The notes under the pieces were generated by a model. The model was not told the origin of the DNA. It did not search any database and saw only the letters and a list, made by a program, of their open reading frames with translations. The position numbers and the translations under genes are program-made. Source: Megascapheus bottae (taxonomy: Eukaryota; Chordata; Mammalia; Rodentia; Geomyidae). Taken from it: 64,000 nt of DNA. Shown here piece by piece: positions 49,461 to 62,270 of this stretch. The DNA lies in the NCBI GenBank assembly GCA_024803745.1, contig JANJXV010001836.1, positions 1-64,000 on the forward strand, in the 5' to 3' direction. Position 1 is the stretch's first letter; every line of letters begins with the position of its first letter.

Positions 49461-51708
49461 AAGTCACAGAATGGAGGTGTGTGAAGTCACAGAATGGAAG
49501 TGTGTGATGTCAAAATGGAGGTGTGTGAAGTCACAGAATGGAGGTATGTGAAGTCACCGAAGGTAGGTGTGTGAAGTCACAGAACGGAGGTGTTTGAAGT
49601 CAAAGAATGGAGGTGTGTGAAGTCATCGAATGGAGTTGTGTGAAGTCTAGGAATGGAGGTGTGTGAATTCACAGAATGGAGGTGTGTGAAGTCAGAATGG
49701 AGGTGTGCGAAGTCATAGAATGGAGGTGTGTTAAGTCAGAAAATGGAAGTGTGTGAAGTCAAAATGGAGGTGTGTGAAGTAATCGAATGGAGTTGTGTGA
49801 AGTCACGGAATGGAGGTGTGTGAAGTCACAGAATGGAGATGTGTGAAGTCAGAATTGAGGTGTGCGAAGTCATGGAATGGAGGTGTGTGAAGTCACAGAA
49901 TGGAAGTGTGTGAAGTCAAAATGGAGGTGTGTGAAGTCACAGAATGGAGGTGTGTGAAGTCACAGAATGGAGGTGTGTGAAGTCATAGAATGGAGGTTTG
50001 TGAAGTCAGAGAATCGAGGTGTGTGAAGTCATAGAAAGGAGGTGTGTGAAGTCACAGAACGGAGGTGTGTGAAGTCACAGAATGGAGGTGTGTGAAGTCA
50101 TAGAATGGAAGTGTGTGAAGTCCAAGAATGGAGGTATGTGATGTCAAACAATGGAGGCGTGTGAAGTCACAGAATGGAGGTGTGTGAAGTCACAGAAGGG
50201 CAGTGTGTGAAGTCAAAATGGAGGTGTGTGAAGTAATCGAATGGAGTTGTGTGAAGGCACGGAATGGAGGTGTGTGAAGTCACATAATGGAGATGTGTGA
50301 AGTCAGAATGGAGGTGTGCGAAGTCATGGAATGGAGGTGTGTGAAGTCACAGAATGGAAGTGTGTGAAGTCAAAATGGAGGTGTGTGAAGTCACAGAATG
50401 GAGGTGTGTGAAGTCACAGAATGGAGGTGTGTGAAGTCATAGAATGGAGGTTTGTGAAGTCAGAGAATCGAGGTGTGTGAAGTCATAGAACGGAGGTGTG
50501 TGAAGTCACAGAACGGAGGTGTGTGAAGTCACAGAATGGAGGTGTGTGAAGTCATAGAATGGAAGTGTGTGAAGTCCAAGAATGGAGGTATGTGAAGTCA
50601 AACAATGGAGGTGTGTGAAGTCATAGAATGGAGGTGTGTGAAGTCACAGAATGGAAGTGTGTGATGCCAAAATGGATGTGTGTGAAGTCATAGAATGGAG
50701 GTGTGTGAAGTCACAGAATGGAGGTGTGTGAAGTCACAGAATGGAGCTGTGTGAAGTCATAGAATGGAAGTTTGTGAAGTCATAGAATGGAGGTTTGTGA
50801 AGTCAGAATGGAGGTGTGTGAAGTCACCGAATGGAGGTGTGTGAACTCAGAATGGACATATGTAAAGTCACAAAATGTTGGTTTGTGAAGGCATAGAATG
50901 GAGGTGTGTGAAGTCATAGAATGGAGGTGTGTGAAGTCAAAATGGTGGTGTGTGAACTCATAGAATGGAGGTGTGTGAACTCATAGAATGGAGGTGTGTG
51001 AAGTCATGGAATGGAGGTGTGTGAAGTCAAAGAATAGAGGTGTGTGAAGTCAAACAATGGAGGTGTGTGAAGTCACAGAATGGAGGTGTGTGAAGTCACA
51101 GAAGGGAAGTGTGTGAAGTCAAAATGGAGGTGTGTGAAGTCATCGAATGGAGTTGTGTGAAGTCACGGAATGGAGTTGTGTGAAGTCACAGAATGGAGGT
51201 GTGTGAAGTCAGAATGGAGGTGTGCGAAGTCATAGAATGGAGGTGTGTGAAGTCAGAGAATGGAAGTGTGTGAAGTCAAAATGGAGGTGTGTGAATTCAC
51301 AGAATGGAGGTGTGTGAAGTCACAGAATGGAGGTGTGTGAACTCAAAATGGTGGTGTGTGAAGTCACAAATGTAGGTGGGTGAAGTCACAGAATGGATGT
51401 GTGTGAAGTCAGAATGGAGGTGTGTGAAGTCACCGAATGGAGGTGTGTGAAGTTATAGAATGGAGGTTTGTGAAGTCAGAGAATCGAGGTGTGTGAAGTC
51501 ATAGAAGGGAGGTGTGTGAAGTCAGAGAATCTAGGTGTGTGAAGTCACAGAATGGAGGTGTGTGAAATCACAGAATGGAGATGTGTGAAGTCATAGAATG
51601 GAAGTGTGTGAAGTCATAGAATGGAGGTGTGTGAAGTCAGAATGGAGGTGAGTGAAGTCAGAGAATGGAGGTGTGTGAACTCAGAATGGAGGTGTGTGAA
51701 GTCACAGA
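47867..51708 (+). repeat. Right HOR, full copy (3,842 bp)
   Basis: The second complete copy. Private marks are AGAATTGAGG at 49,851, GGGCAG at 50,198, CACATAATGGAGATG near 50,280 and a 44-bp loss at about 50,745 (GGAGCTGTGTGAAG). The first three marks and the 44-bp loss also appear at 54,811-56,085, which ties that insert to this copy. Confidence 0.85.
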
Positions 51709-54700
51709 ACCGAGGTTTGTGATGCCATAGAAGGGAGGTGTGTGAAGTCATAGAATGGATGTTTCTGAAGTAAGAATGAAGGTGTGAGAAGTCATAGAAT
51801 GGAGGTGTGTGAAGTCCAAATGGAGGTGTGTGAACTCTTAGAATGGAGATGTGTGAACTCATAGAATGGAGGTGTGTGAAGTCATGGAATGGAGGTGTGT
51901 GAAGTCAAAGAATAGAGGTGTGTGAAGTCAAACAATGGAGGTGTGTGAAGTCACAGAATAGAGGTGTGTGAAGTCACAGAAGGGAAGTGTGTGAAGTCAA
52001 AATGGAGGTGTGTGAAGTCACAGAATGGAGGTTTGTGAAGTCAAAATGGTAGCGTGTGAGGTCACAAATGGAGATGGCTGAAGTCACAATATGGAGGTGT
52101 GTGAAGTCATAGAATGGAGGTGTGTGAAGTCACAGAATTGAGGTGTGTGAAGTCATAGAATGGAGGTGTGTGAAGTCACAGAATGGAGGTGTGTGAAGTC
52201 ACAGAATGGAGGTGTGTGAACTCAGAATAGTGGTGTGTGAAGTCACAGAATGGAGGTGTGTGAAGTCATAGAACGCAGGTGTGTGAAGTCACAGAATGGA
52301 GTTATGTGAAGTCATAGAATGGAGGTGTGTGAAGTCAGAGAATCTAGGTGTGTGAAGTCACAGAATGGAGGTGTGTGAAGTCACAGAATGGAGGTGTGTG
52401 AAGTCATAGAATGGAGGTGTGTGAAGTCATGGAATGGAGGTATGTGAAGTCCAAGAATGGAGGTGTGTGAAGTCACAGAATGGAGGTGTGTGAAGTCACA
52501 TAATGGAAGTGTGTGAAGTCAAAATGGAGATGTGTGAAGTCACAGAATGGAGGTGTGTGAAGTCACCGAATGTACGTGTGTGAAGTCACAGAATGGAGGT
52601 GTATGAACTCAGAATGGAGGTGTGTGAAGTCACAGAATGGAGGTGTGTGAACTCATAGAATGGAGGTGTGTGAAGTCAGAGAATGGTGGTTTGTGAAGTC
52701 AGAATGGAGGTGTGTGAAGTCACCGAATGGAGGTGTGTGAACTCAGAATGGAGATGTGTGAAGTCACAGAAGGGAGGTTTGTGAAGTCATAGAATGGAGG
52801 TGTGTGAAGTCATATAATGAAGGTGTGTGAAGTCAAAATGGTGATGTGTGAACTCATAGAATGGAGTTGTGTGAACTCATAGAATGGAGGTATGTGAAGA
52901 AATGGAATGGAGGTGTGTGAACTCAAAGAATAGAGGTGTGTGAAGTCAAACAATGGAGGTGTGTGAATTCACAGAATGGAGGTGTGTAAAGTCACAGAAG
53001 GGAAGTGTGTGAAGTCAAAATGGAGGTGTGTGAAGTCACAGAATGGAGGTGTGTCAACTCAGAATGGAGGTGTGTGAAGTCACAATGGAGGTGTGTGAAG
53101 TTACAGAATGGAGTTGTGTGAAGTCACAGAATGGAGGTGTGCGAAGTCATAGAATGGAAGTGTGTGATGTCAAAATGGAGGTGTGTGAACTGATAGAATA
53201 GAGATGTGTGAACTTATAGAATGGAGGTGTGTGATGTCATGGAATGGAGGTGTGTGAAATCCAAGAAAGGAGGAGTGTGAAGTCAAACAATGGAGGTGTG
53301 TGAAGTCACAGAATGGAGGTGTGTGAAGTCACAGAATGGAAGTGTGTGATGTCAAAATGGAGGTGTGTGAAGTCACAGAATGGAGGTATGTGAAGTCACC
53401 GAAGGTAGGTGTGTGAAGTCACAGAACGGAGGTGTTTGAAGTCAAAGAATGGAGGTGTGTGAAGTCATCGAATGGAGTTGTGTGAAGTCTAGGAATGGAG
53501 GTGTGTGAATTCACAGAATGGAGGTGGGTGAAGTCAGAATGGAGGTGTGCGAAGTCATAGAATGGAGGTGTGTTAAGTCAGAAAATGGAAGTGTGTGAAG
53601 TCAAAATGGAGGTGTGTGAAGTAATCGAATGGAGTTGTGTGAAGTCACGGAATGGAGGTGTGTGAAGTCACAGAATGGAGATGTGTGAAGTCAGAATGGA
53701 GGTGTGCGAAGTCATGGAATGGAGGTGTGTGAAGTCACAGAATGGAAGTGTGTGAAGTCAAAATGGAGGTGTGTGAAGTCACAGAATGGAGGTGTGTGAA
53801 GTCACAGAATGGAGGTGTGTGAAGTCATAGAATGGAGGTTTGTGAAGTCAGAGAATCGAGGTGTGTGAAGTCATAGAAAGGAGGTGTGTGAAGTCACAGA
53901 ACTTAGGTGTGTGAAGTCACAGAATGGAGGTGTGTGAAGTCATAGAATGGAAGTGTGTGAAGTCCAAGAATGGAGGTATGTGAAGTCAAACAATGGAGGC
54001 GTGTGAAGTCACAGAATGGAGCTGTGCGAAGTCACAGAAGGGATGTGTGTGAAGTCAAAATGGAGGTGTGTGAAGTAATCGAATGGAGTTGTGTGACGGC
54101 ACGGAATGGAGGTGTGTGAAGTCCCAGAATGGAGATGTGTGAAGTCAGAATGGAGGTGTGCGAAGTCATGGAATGGAGGTGTGTGAAGTCAGAGAATGGA
54201 AGTGTGTGAAGTCAAAATGGAGGTGTGTGAAGTCACAGAATGGAGGTGTGTGAAGTCACAGAATGGAGGTGTGTGAAGTCATAGAATGGAGGTTTGTGAT
54301 GTCAGAGAATCGAGGTGTGTGAAGTCCTAGAACGGAGGTGTGTGAAGTCAAAGAACGGAGGTATGTGAAGTCACAGAATGGAGGTGTGTGAAGTCATAGA
54401 ATGGAAGTGTGTGAAGTCCAAGAATGGAGGTATGTGAAGTCAAACAATGGAGGTGTGTGAAGTCATAGAATGGAGGTGTGTGAAGTCACAGAATGGAAGT
54501 GTGTGATGCCAAAATTGATGTGTGTGAAGTCATAGAATGGAGGTGTGTGAAGTCACAGAATGGAGGTGTGTGAAGTCACAGAATGGAGGTGTGTGAACTC
54601 AGAATGGATGTGTGTGAAGTCACAGAATGGAGGTGTGTGAAGTCATAGAATGGAAGTTTGTGAAGTCATAGAATGGAGGTTTGTGAAGTCAGAATGGAGG

Positions 54701-54810
54701 TGTGTGAAGTCAACGAATGGAGGTGTGTGAACTCAGAATGGACATATGTAAAGTCACAAAATGTTGGTTTGTGAAGGCATAGAATGGAGGTGTGTGAAGT
54801 CATAGAATGG
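49498..54810 (+). repeat. 5,313-bp duplication, source copy
   Basis: AGAATTGAGG at 49,851 pairs with 55,164 (offset 5,313), and GGGCAG at 50,198 pairs with 55,352 (offset 5,154, after a 159-bp loss in the second copy). The right end is near 54,810, where CATAGAATGG is followed by GAAGTGTGTGATGTC instead of the canonical GTCAAAATGGTGG. Confidence 0.75.
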
Positions 54811-56839
54811 AAGTGTGTGATGTCAAAATGGAGGTGTGTGAAGTCACAGAATGGAGGTATGTGAAGTCACCGAAGGTAGGTGTGTGAAGTCACAGAACGG
54901 AGGTGTTTGAAGTCAAAGAATGGAGGTGTGTGAAGTCATCGAATGGAGTTGTGTGAAGTCTAGGAATGGAGGTGTGTGAATTCACAGAATGGAGGTGTGT
55001 GAAGTCAGAATGGAGGTGTGCGAAGTCATAGAATGGAGGTGTGTTAAGTCAGAAAATGGAAGTGTGTGAAGTCAAAATGGAGGTGTGTGAAGTAATCGAA
55101 TGGAGTTGTGTGAAGTCACGGAATGGAGGTGTGTGAAGTCACAGAATGGAGATGTGTGAAGTCAGAATTGAGGTGTGCGAAGTCATGGAATGGAGGTGTG
55201 TGAAGTCACAGAACGGAGGTGTGTGAAGTCACAGAATGGAGGTGTGTGAAGTCATAGAATGGAAGTGTGTGAAGTCCAAGAATGGAGGTATGTGAAGTCA
55301 AACAATGGAGGCGTGTGAAGTCACAGAATGGAGGTGTGTGAAGTCACAGAAGGGCAGTGTGTGAAGTCAAAATGGAGGTGTGTGAAGTAATCGAATGGAG
55401 TTGTGTGAAGGCACGGAATGGAGGTGTGTGAAGTCACATAATGGAGATGTGTGAAGTCAGAATGGAGGTGTGCGAAGTCATGGAATGGAGGTGTGTGAAG
55501 TCAGAGAATGGAAGTGTGTGAAGTCAAAATGGAGCTGTGTGAAGTCACAGAATGGAGGTGTGTGAAGTCACAGAATGGAGGTGTGTGAAGTCATAGAATG
55601 GAGGTTTGTGAAGTCAGAGAATCGAGGTGTGTGAAGTCATAGAACGGAGGTGTGTGAAGTCACAGAACGGAGGTGTGTGAAGTCACAGAATGGAGGTGTG
55701 TGAAGTCATAGAATGGAAGTGTGTGAAGTCCAAGAATGGAGGTATGTGAAGTCAAACAATGGAGGTGTGTGAAGTCATAGAATGGAGGTGTGTGAAGTCA
55801 CAGAATGGAAGTGTGTGATGCCAAAATGGATGTGTGTGAAGTCATAGAATGGAGGTGTGTGAAGTCACAGAATGGAGGTGTGTGAAGTCACAGAATGGAG
55901 CTGTGTGAAGTCATAGAATGGAAGTTTGTGAAGTCATAGAATGGAGGTTTGTGAAGTCAGAATGGAGGTGTGTGAAGTCACCGAATGGAGGTGTGTGAAC
56001 TCAGAATGGACATATGTAAAGTCACAAAATGTTGGTTTGTGAAGGCATAGAATGGAGGTGTGTGAAGTCATAGAATGGAGGTGTGTGAAGTCAAAATGGT
56101 GGTGTGTGAACTCATAGAATGGAGGTGTGTGAAGTCATGGAATGGAGGTGTGTGAAGTCAAAGAATAGAGGTGTGTGAAGTCAAACAATGGAGGTGTGTG
56201 AAGTCACAGAATGGAGGTGTGTGAAGTCACAGAAGGGAAGTGTGTGAAGTCAAAATGGAGGTGTGTGAAGTCATCGAATGGAGTTGTGTGAAGTCACGGA
56301 ATGGAGTTGTGTGAAGTCACAGAATGGAGGTGTGTGAAGTCAGAATGGAGGTGTGCGAAGTCATAGAATTGAGGTGTGTGAAGTCAGAGAATGGAAGTGT
56401 GTGAAGTCAAAATGGAGGTGTGTGAATTCACAGAATGGAGGTGTGTGAAGTCACAGAATGGAGGTGTGTGAACTCAAAATGGTGGTGTGTGAAGTCACAA
56501 ATGTAGGTGGGTGAAGTCACAGAATGGATGTGTGTGAAGTCAGAATGGAGGTGTGTGAAGTCACCGAATGGAGGTGTGTGAAGTTATAGAATGGAGGTTT
56601 GTGAAGTCAGAGAATCGAGGTGTGTGAAGTCATAGAAGGGAGGTGTGTGAAGTCAGAGAATCTAGGTGTGTGAAGTCACAGAATGGAGGTGTGTGAAATC
56701 ACAGAATGGAGATGTGTGAAGTCATAGAATGGAAGTGTGTGAAGTCATAGAATGGAGGTGTGTGAAGTCAGAATGGAGGTGAGTGAAGTCAGAGAATGGA
56801 GGTGTGTGAACTCAGAATGGAGGTGTGTGAAGTCACAGA
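51709..56839 (+). repeat. Right HOR, enlarged copy (5,131 bp)
   Basis: Contains a complete series plus an insert starting near 54,811. CACCGAAGG occurs at 53,397 and 54,868, and GTTGGTTT at 54,763 and 56,031. Private marks in the first part include ACTTAGG at 53,901, GAGCTGTGCG near 54,019, GTCCCAG, GTCCTAG, GTCAAAGAACGG and AAAATTGATG near 54,511. These recur at 60.2-62.3 kb but not in the adjacent repeat. Confidence 0.82.
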
Positions 56840-57166
56840 ACCGAGGTTTGTGATGCCATAGAAGGGAGGTGTGTGAAGTCATAGAATGGATGTTTCTGAA
56901 GTAAGAATGAAGGTGTGAGAAGTCATAGAATGGAGGTGTGTGAAGTCCAAATGGAGGTGTGTGAACTCTTAGAATGGAGATGTGTGAACTCATAGAATGG
57001 AGGTGTGTGAAGTCATGGAATGGAGGTGTGTGAAGTCAAAGAATAGAGGTGTGTGAAGTCAAACAATGGAGGTGTGTGAAGTCACAGAATAGAGGTGTGT
57101 GAAGTCACAGAAGGGAAGTGTGTGAAGTCAAAATGGAGGTGTGTGAAGTCACAGAATGGAGGTTTG

Positions 57167-57174
57167 TGACGTCA
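57167..57174. other. TGACGTCA palindrome, private
   Basis: GTTTGTGACGTCAAAATGG replaces the GTTTGTGAAGTCAAAATGG of sister copies (for example near 52,030 and 63,390), so this is a recent single change. Only the 8-base core is palindromic. Confidence 0.55.
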
Positions 57175-58880
57175 AAATGGTAGCGTGTGAGGTCACAAAT
57201 GGAGATGGCTGAAGTCACAATATGGAGGTGTGTGAAGTCATAGAATGGAGGTGTGTGAAGTCACAGAATTGAGGTGTGTGAAGTCATAGAATGGAGGTGT
57301 GTGAAGTCACAGAATGGAGGTGTGTGAAGTCACAGAATGGAGGTGTGTGAACTCAGAATAGTGGTGTGTGAAGTCACAGAATGGAGGTGTGTGAAGTCAT
57401 AGAACGCAGGTGTGTGAAGTCACAGAATGGAGTTATGTGAAGTCATAGAATGGAGGTGTGTGAAGTCAGAGAATCTAGGTGTGTGAAGTCACAGAATGGA
57501 GGTGTGTGAAGTCACAGAATGGAGGTGTGTGAAGTCATAGAATGGAGGTGTGTGAAGTCATGGAATGGAGGTATGTGAAGTCCAAGAATGGTGGTGTGTG
57601 AAGTCACAGAATGGAGGTGTGTGAAGTCACATAATGGAAGTGTGTGAAGTCAAAATGGAGATGTGTGAAGTCACAGAATGGAGGTGTGTGAAGTCACCGA
57701 ATGTACGTGTGTGAAGTCACAGAATGGAGGTGTATGAACTCAGAATGGAGGTGTGTGAAGTCACAGAATGGAGGTGTGTGAAGTCATAGAATGGAGGTGT
57801 GTGAAGTCAGAGAATGGTGGTTTGTGAAGTCAGAATGGAGGTGTGTGAAGTCACCGAATGGAGGTGTGTGAACTCAGAATGGAGATGTGTGAAGTCACAG
57901 AAGGGAGGTTTGTGAAGTCATAGAATGGAGGTGTGTGAAGTCATATAATGAAGGTGTGTGAAGTCAAAATGGTGATGTGTGAACTCATAGAATGGAGTTG
58001 TGTGAACTCATAGAATGGAGGTATGTGAAGAAATGGAATGGAGGTGTGTGAACCCAAAGAATAGAGGTGTGTGAAGTCAAACAATGGAGGTGTGTGAATT
58101 CACAGAATGGAGGTGTGTAAAGTCACAGAAGGGAAGTGTGTGAAGTCAAAATGGAGGTGTGTGAAGTCACAGAATGGAGGTGTGTCAACTCAGACTGGAG
58201 GTGTGTGAAGTCACAATGGAAGTGTGTGAAGTTACAGAATGGAGTTGTGTGAAGTCACAGAATGGAGGTGTGTGTAGTCATAGAATGGAAGTGTGGGATG
58301 TCAAAATGGAGGTGTGTGAACTGATAGAATAGAGATGTGTGAACTCATAGAATGGAGATGTGTGATGTCATGGAATGGAGGTGTGTGAAATCCAAGAAAG
58401 GAGGAGTGTGAAGTCAAACAATGGAGGTGTATGAAGTCACAGAATGGAGGTGTGTGAAGTCACAGAATGGAAGTGTGTGATGTCAAAATGGAGGTGTGTG
58501 AAGTCACAGAATGGAGGTATGTGAAGTCACCGAAGGTAGGTGTGTGAAGTCACAGAACGGAGGTGTTTGAAGTCAAAGAATGGAGGTGTGTGAAGTCATC
58601 GAATGGAGTTGTGTGAAGTCAAGGAATGGAGGTGTGTGAATTCACAGAATGGAGGTGTGTGAAGTCAGAATGGAGGTGTGCGAAGTCATAGAATGGAGGT
58701 GTGTTAAGTCAGAGAATGGAAGTGTGTGAAGTCAAAATGGAGGTGTGTGAAGTAATCGAATGGAGTTGTGTGAAGTCACAGAATGGAGGTGTGTGAAGTC
58801 ATAGAATGGAGGTTTGTGAAGTCAGAGAATCGAGGTGTGTGAAGTCATAGAAAGGAGGTGTGTGAAGTCACAGAACGGAG

Positions 58881-58905
58881 GTGTGTGAAATGGAGGTGTG
58901 TGAAG
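58881..58905 (+). repeat. Aberrant 15-bp unit (8-bp deletion)
   Basis: GTGTGTGAAATGGAGG replaces the expected GTGTGTGAA-GTCACAGA-ATGGAGG, a loss of eight bases. The lost segment is bounded by GAA on both sides, which suggests slippage or end joining at that short match. Nearly all other length changes here involve whole units or two bases. Confidence 0.85.
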
Positions 58906-60189
58906 TCATAGAATGGAAGTGTGTGAAGTCCAAGAATGGAGGTATGTGAAGTCAAACAATGGAGGCGTGTGAAGTCACAGAATGGAGGTGTGTGAAGTCA
59001 CAGAAGGGAAGTGTGAAGTCAAAATGGAGGTGTGTGAAGTAATCGAATGGAGTTGTGTTAAGTCACGGAATGGAGGTGTGTGAAGTCACAGAATGGAGAT
59101 GTGTGAAGTCAGAATGGAGGTGTGCGAAGTCATGGAATGGAGGTGTGTGAAGTCAGAGAATGGAAGTGTGTGAAGTCAAAATGGAGGTGTGTGAAGTCAC
59201 AGAATGGAGGTGTGTGAAGTCACAGAATGGAGGTGTGTGAAGTCATAGAATGGAGGTTTGTGAAGCCAGAGAATCGAGGTGTGTGAAGTCATAGAACGGA
59301 TGTGTGAGAAGTCACAGAACGGAGGTGTGTGAAGTCACAGAATGGAGGTGTGTGAAGTCATAGAATGGAAGTGTGTGAAGTCCAAGAATGGAGGTATGTG
59401 AAGTCAAACAATGGAGGTGTGTGAAGTCATAGAATGGAGGTGTGTGAAGTCACAGAATGGAAGTGTGTGATGCCAAAATGGATGTGTGTGAAGTCATAGA
59501 ATGGAGGTGTGTGAAGTCACAGAATGGAGGTGTGTGAAGTCACAGGATGGAGGTGTGTGAACTCAGAATGGACGTGTGTGAAGTCACAGAATGGAGGTGT
59601 GTGAAGTCATAGAATGGAAGTTTGTGAAGTCATAGAATGGAGGTTTGTGAAGTCAGAATGGAGGTGTGTGAAGTCACCGAATGGAGGTATGTGAACTCAG
59701 AATGGACATATGTAAAGTCACAAAATGTTGGTTTGTGAAGGCATAGAATGGAGGTGTGTGAAGTCATAGAATGGAGGTGTGTGAAGTCAAAATTGTGGTG
59801 TGTGAACTCATAGAATGGAGGTGTGTGAACTCATAGAATGGAGGTGTGTGAAGTCATGGAATGGAGGTGTGTGAAGTCAAAGAATAGAGGTGTGTGAAGT
59901 CAAACAATGGAGGTGTGTGAAGTCACAGAATGGAGGTGTGTGAAGTCACAGAAGGGAAGTGTGTGAAGTCAAAATGGAGGTGTGTGAAGTCATCGAATGG
60001 AATTGTGTGAAGTCACGGAATGGAGGTGTGTGAAGTCACAGAATGGAGGTGTGTGAAGTCAGAATGGAGGTGTGCGAAGTCATAGAATGGAGGTGTGTGA
60101 AGTCAGAGAATGGAAGTGTGTGAAGTCAAAATGGAGGTGTGTGAATTCACAGAATGGAGGTGTGTGAAGTCACAGAATGGAGGTGTGTG

Positions 60190-62270
60190 AACTCATAGAA
60201 TGGAGGTGTGTGAAGTCAGAGAATGGTGGTTTGTGAAGTCAGAATGGAGGTGTGTGAAGTCACCGAATGGAGGTGTGTGAACTCAGAATGGAGATGTGTG
60301 AAGTCACAGAAGGGAGGTTTGTGAAGTCATAGAATGGAGGTGTGTGAAGTCATATAATGAAGGTGTGTGAAGTCAAAATGGTGATGTGTGAACTCATAGA
60401 ATGGAGTTGTGTGAACTCATAGAATGGAGGTATGTGAAGAAATGGAATGGAGGTGTGTGAACTCAAAGAATAGAGGTGTGTGAAGTCAAACAATGGAGGT
60501 GTGTGAATTCACAGAATGGAGGTGTGTAAAGTCACAGAAGGGAAGTGTGTGAAGTCACAATGGAGGTGTGTGAAGTTACAGAATGGAGTTGTGTGAAGTC
60601 ACAGAATGGAGGTGTGCGAAGTCATAGAATGGAAGTGTGTGATGTCAAAATGGAGGTGTGTGAACTGATAGAATAGGGATGTGTGAACTCATAGAATGGA
60701 GGTGTGTGATGTCATGGAATGGAGGTGTGTGAAATCCAAGAAAGGAGGAGTGTGAAGTCAAACAATGGAGGTGTGTGAAGTCACAGAATGGAGGTGTGTG
60801 AAGTCACAGAATGGAAGTGTGTGATGTCAAAATGGAGGTGTGTGAAGTCACAGAATGGAGGTATGTGAAGTCACCGAAGGTAGGTGTGTGAAGTCACAGA
60901 ACGGAGGTGTTTGAAGTCAAAGAATGGAGGTGTGTGAAGTCATCGAATGGAGTTGTGTGAAGTCTAGGAATGGAGGTGTGTGAATTCACAGAATGGAGGT
61001 GGGTGAAGTCAGAATGGAGGTGTGCGAAGTCATAGAATGGAGGTGTGTTAAGTCAGAAAATGGAAGTGTGTGAAGTCAAAATGGAGGTGTGTGAAGTAAT
61101 CGAATGGAGTTGTGTGAAGTCACGGAATGGAGGTGTGTGAAGTCACAGAATGGAGATGTGTGAAGTCAGAATGGAGGTGTGCGAAGTCATGGAATGGAGG
61201 TGTGTGAAGTCACAGAATGGAAGTGTGTGAAGTCAAAATGGAGGTGTGTGAAGTCACAGAATGGAGGTGTGTGAAGTCACAGAATGGAGGTGTGTGAAGT
61301 CATAGAATGGAGGTTTGTGAAGTCAGAGAATCGAGGTGTGTGAAGTCATAGAAAGGAGGTGTGTGAAGTCACAGAACTTAGGTGTGTGAAGTCACAGAAT
61401 GGAGGTGTGTGAAGTCATAGAATGGAAGTGTGTGAAGTCCAAGAATGGAGGTATGTGAAGTCAAACAATGGAGGCGTGTGAAGTCACAGAATGGAGCTGT
61501 GCGAAGTCACAGAAGGGATGTGTGTGAAGTCAAAATGGAGGTGTGTGAAGTAATCGAATGGAGTTGTGTGAAGGCACGGAATGGAGGTGTGTGAAGTCCC
61601 AGAATGGAGATGTGTGAAGTCAGAATGGAGGTGTGCGAAGTCATGGAATGGAGGTGTGTGAAGTCAGAGAATGGAAGTGTGTGAAGTCAAAATGGAGGTG
61701 TGTGAAGTCACAGAATGGAGGTGTGTGAAGTCACAGAATGGAGGTGTGTGAAGTCATAGAATGGAGGTTTGTGAAGTCAGAGAATCGAGGTGTGTGAAGT
61801 CCTAGAACGGAGGTGTGTGAAGTCAAAGAACGGAGGTGTGTGAAGTCACAGAATGGAGGTGTGTGAAGTCATAGAATGGAAGTGTGTGAAGTCCAAGAAT
61901 GGAGGTATGTGAAGTCAAACAATGGAGGTGTGTGAAGTCATAGAATGGAGGTGTGTGAAGTCACAGAATGGAAGTGTGTGATGCCAAAATTGATGTGTGT
62001 GAAGTCATAGAATGGAGGTGTGTGAAGTCACAGAATGGAGGTGTGTGAAGTCACAGAATGGAGGTGTGTGAACTCAGAATGGATGTGTGTGAAGTCACAG
62101 AATGGAGGTATGTGAAGTCATAGAATGGAAGTTTGTGAAGTCATAGAATGGAGGTTTGTGAAGTCAGAATGGAGGTGTGTGAAGTCACCGAATGGAGGTG
62201 TGTGAACTCAGAATGGACATATGTAAAGTCACAAAATGTTGGTTTGTGAAGGCATAGAATGGAGGTGTGT
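60190..62270 (+). repeat. Block sharing private variants with 52,650-54,795
   Basis: ACTTAGG at 61,376 matches 53,901 (offset 7,475), and AAAATTGATG near 61,986 matches 54,511. GAGCTGTGCG, GTCCCAG, GTCCTAGAACGG and GTCAAAGAACGG also recur in order. At the left end GTCAGAGAATGGTGG at 60,215 pairs with 52,675 (offset 7,540). The 65-bp change equals a 21+23+21 unit loss near 60,555. The intervening HOR at 57.8-59.8 kb lacks these variants. Confidence 0.82.

Larger units (their letters stand above)
54811..59775 (+). repeat. 5,313-bp duplication, derived copy
   Basis: The first 1.27 kb carry the private variants of the copy at 49.5-51.0 kb rather than those of the sequence just to the left. It lost 159 bp (six 23-bp plus one 21-bp unit) near 55,205. 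The series then runs through another anchor (56,840) to about 59,775, where the GAAGGCATAG series meets canonical sequence again. Confidence 0.68.
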
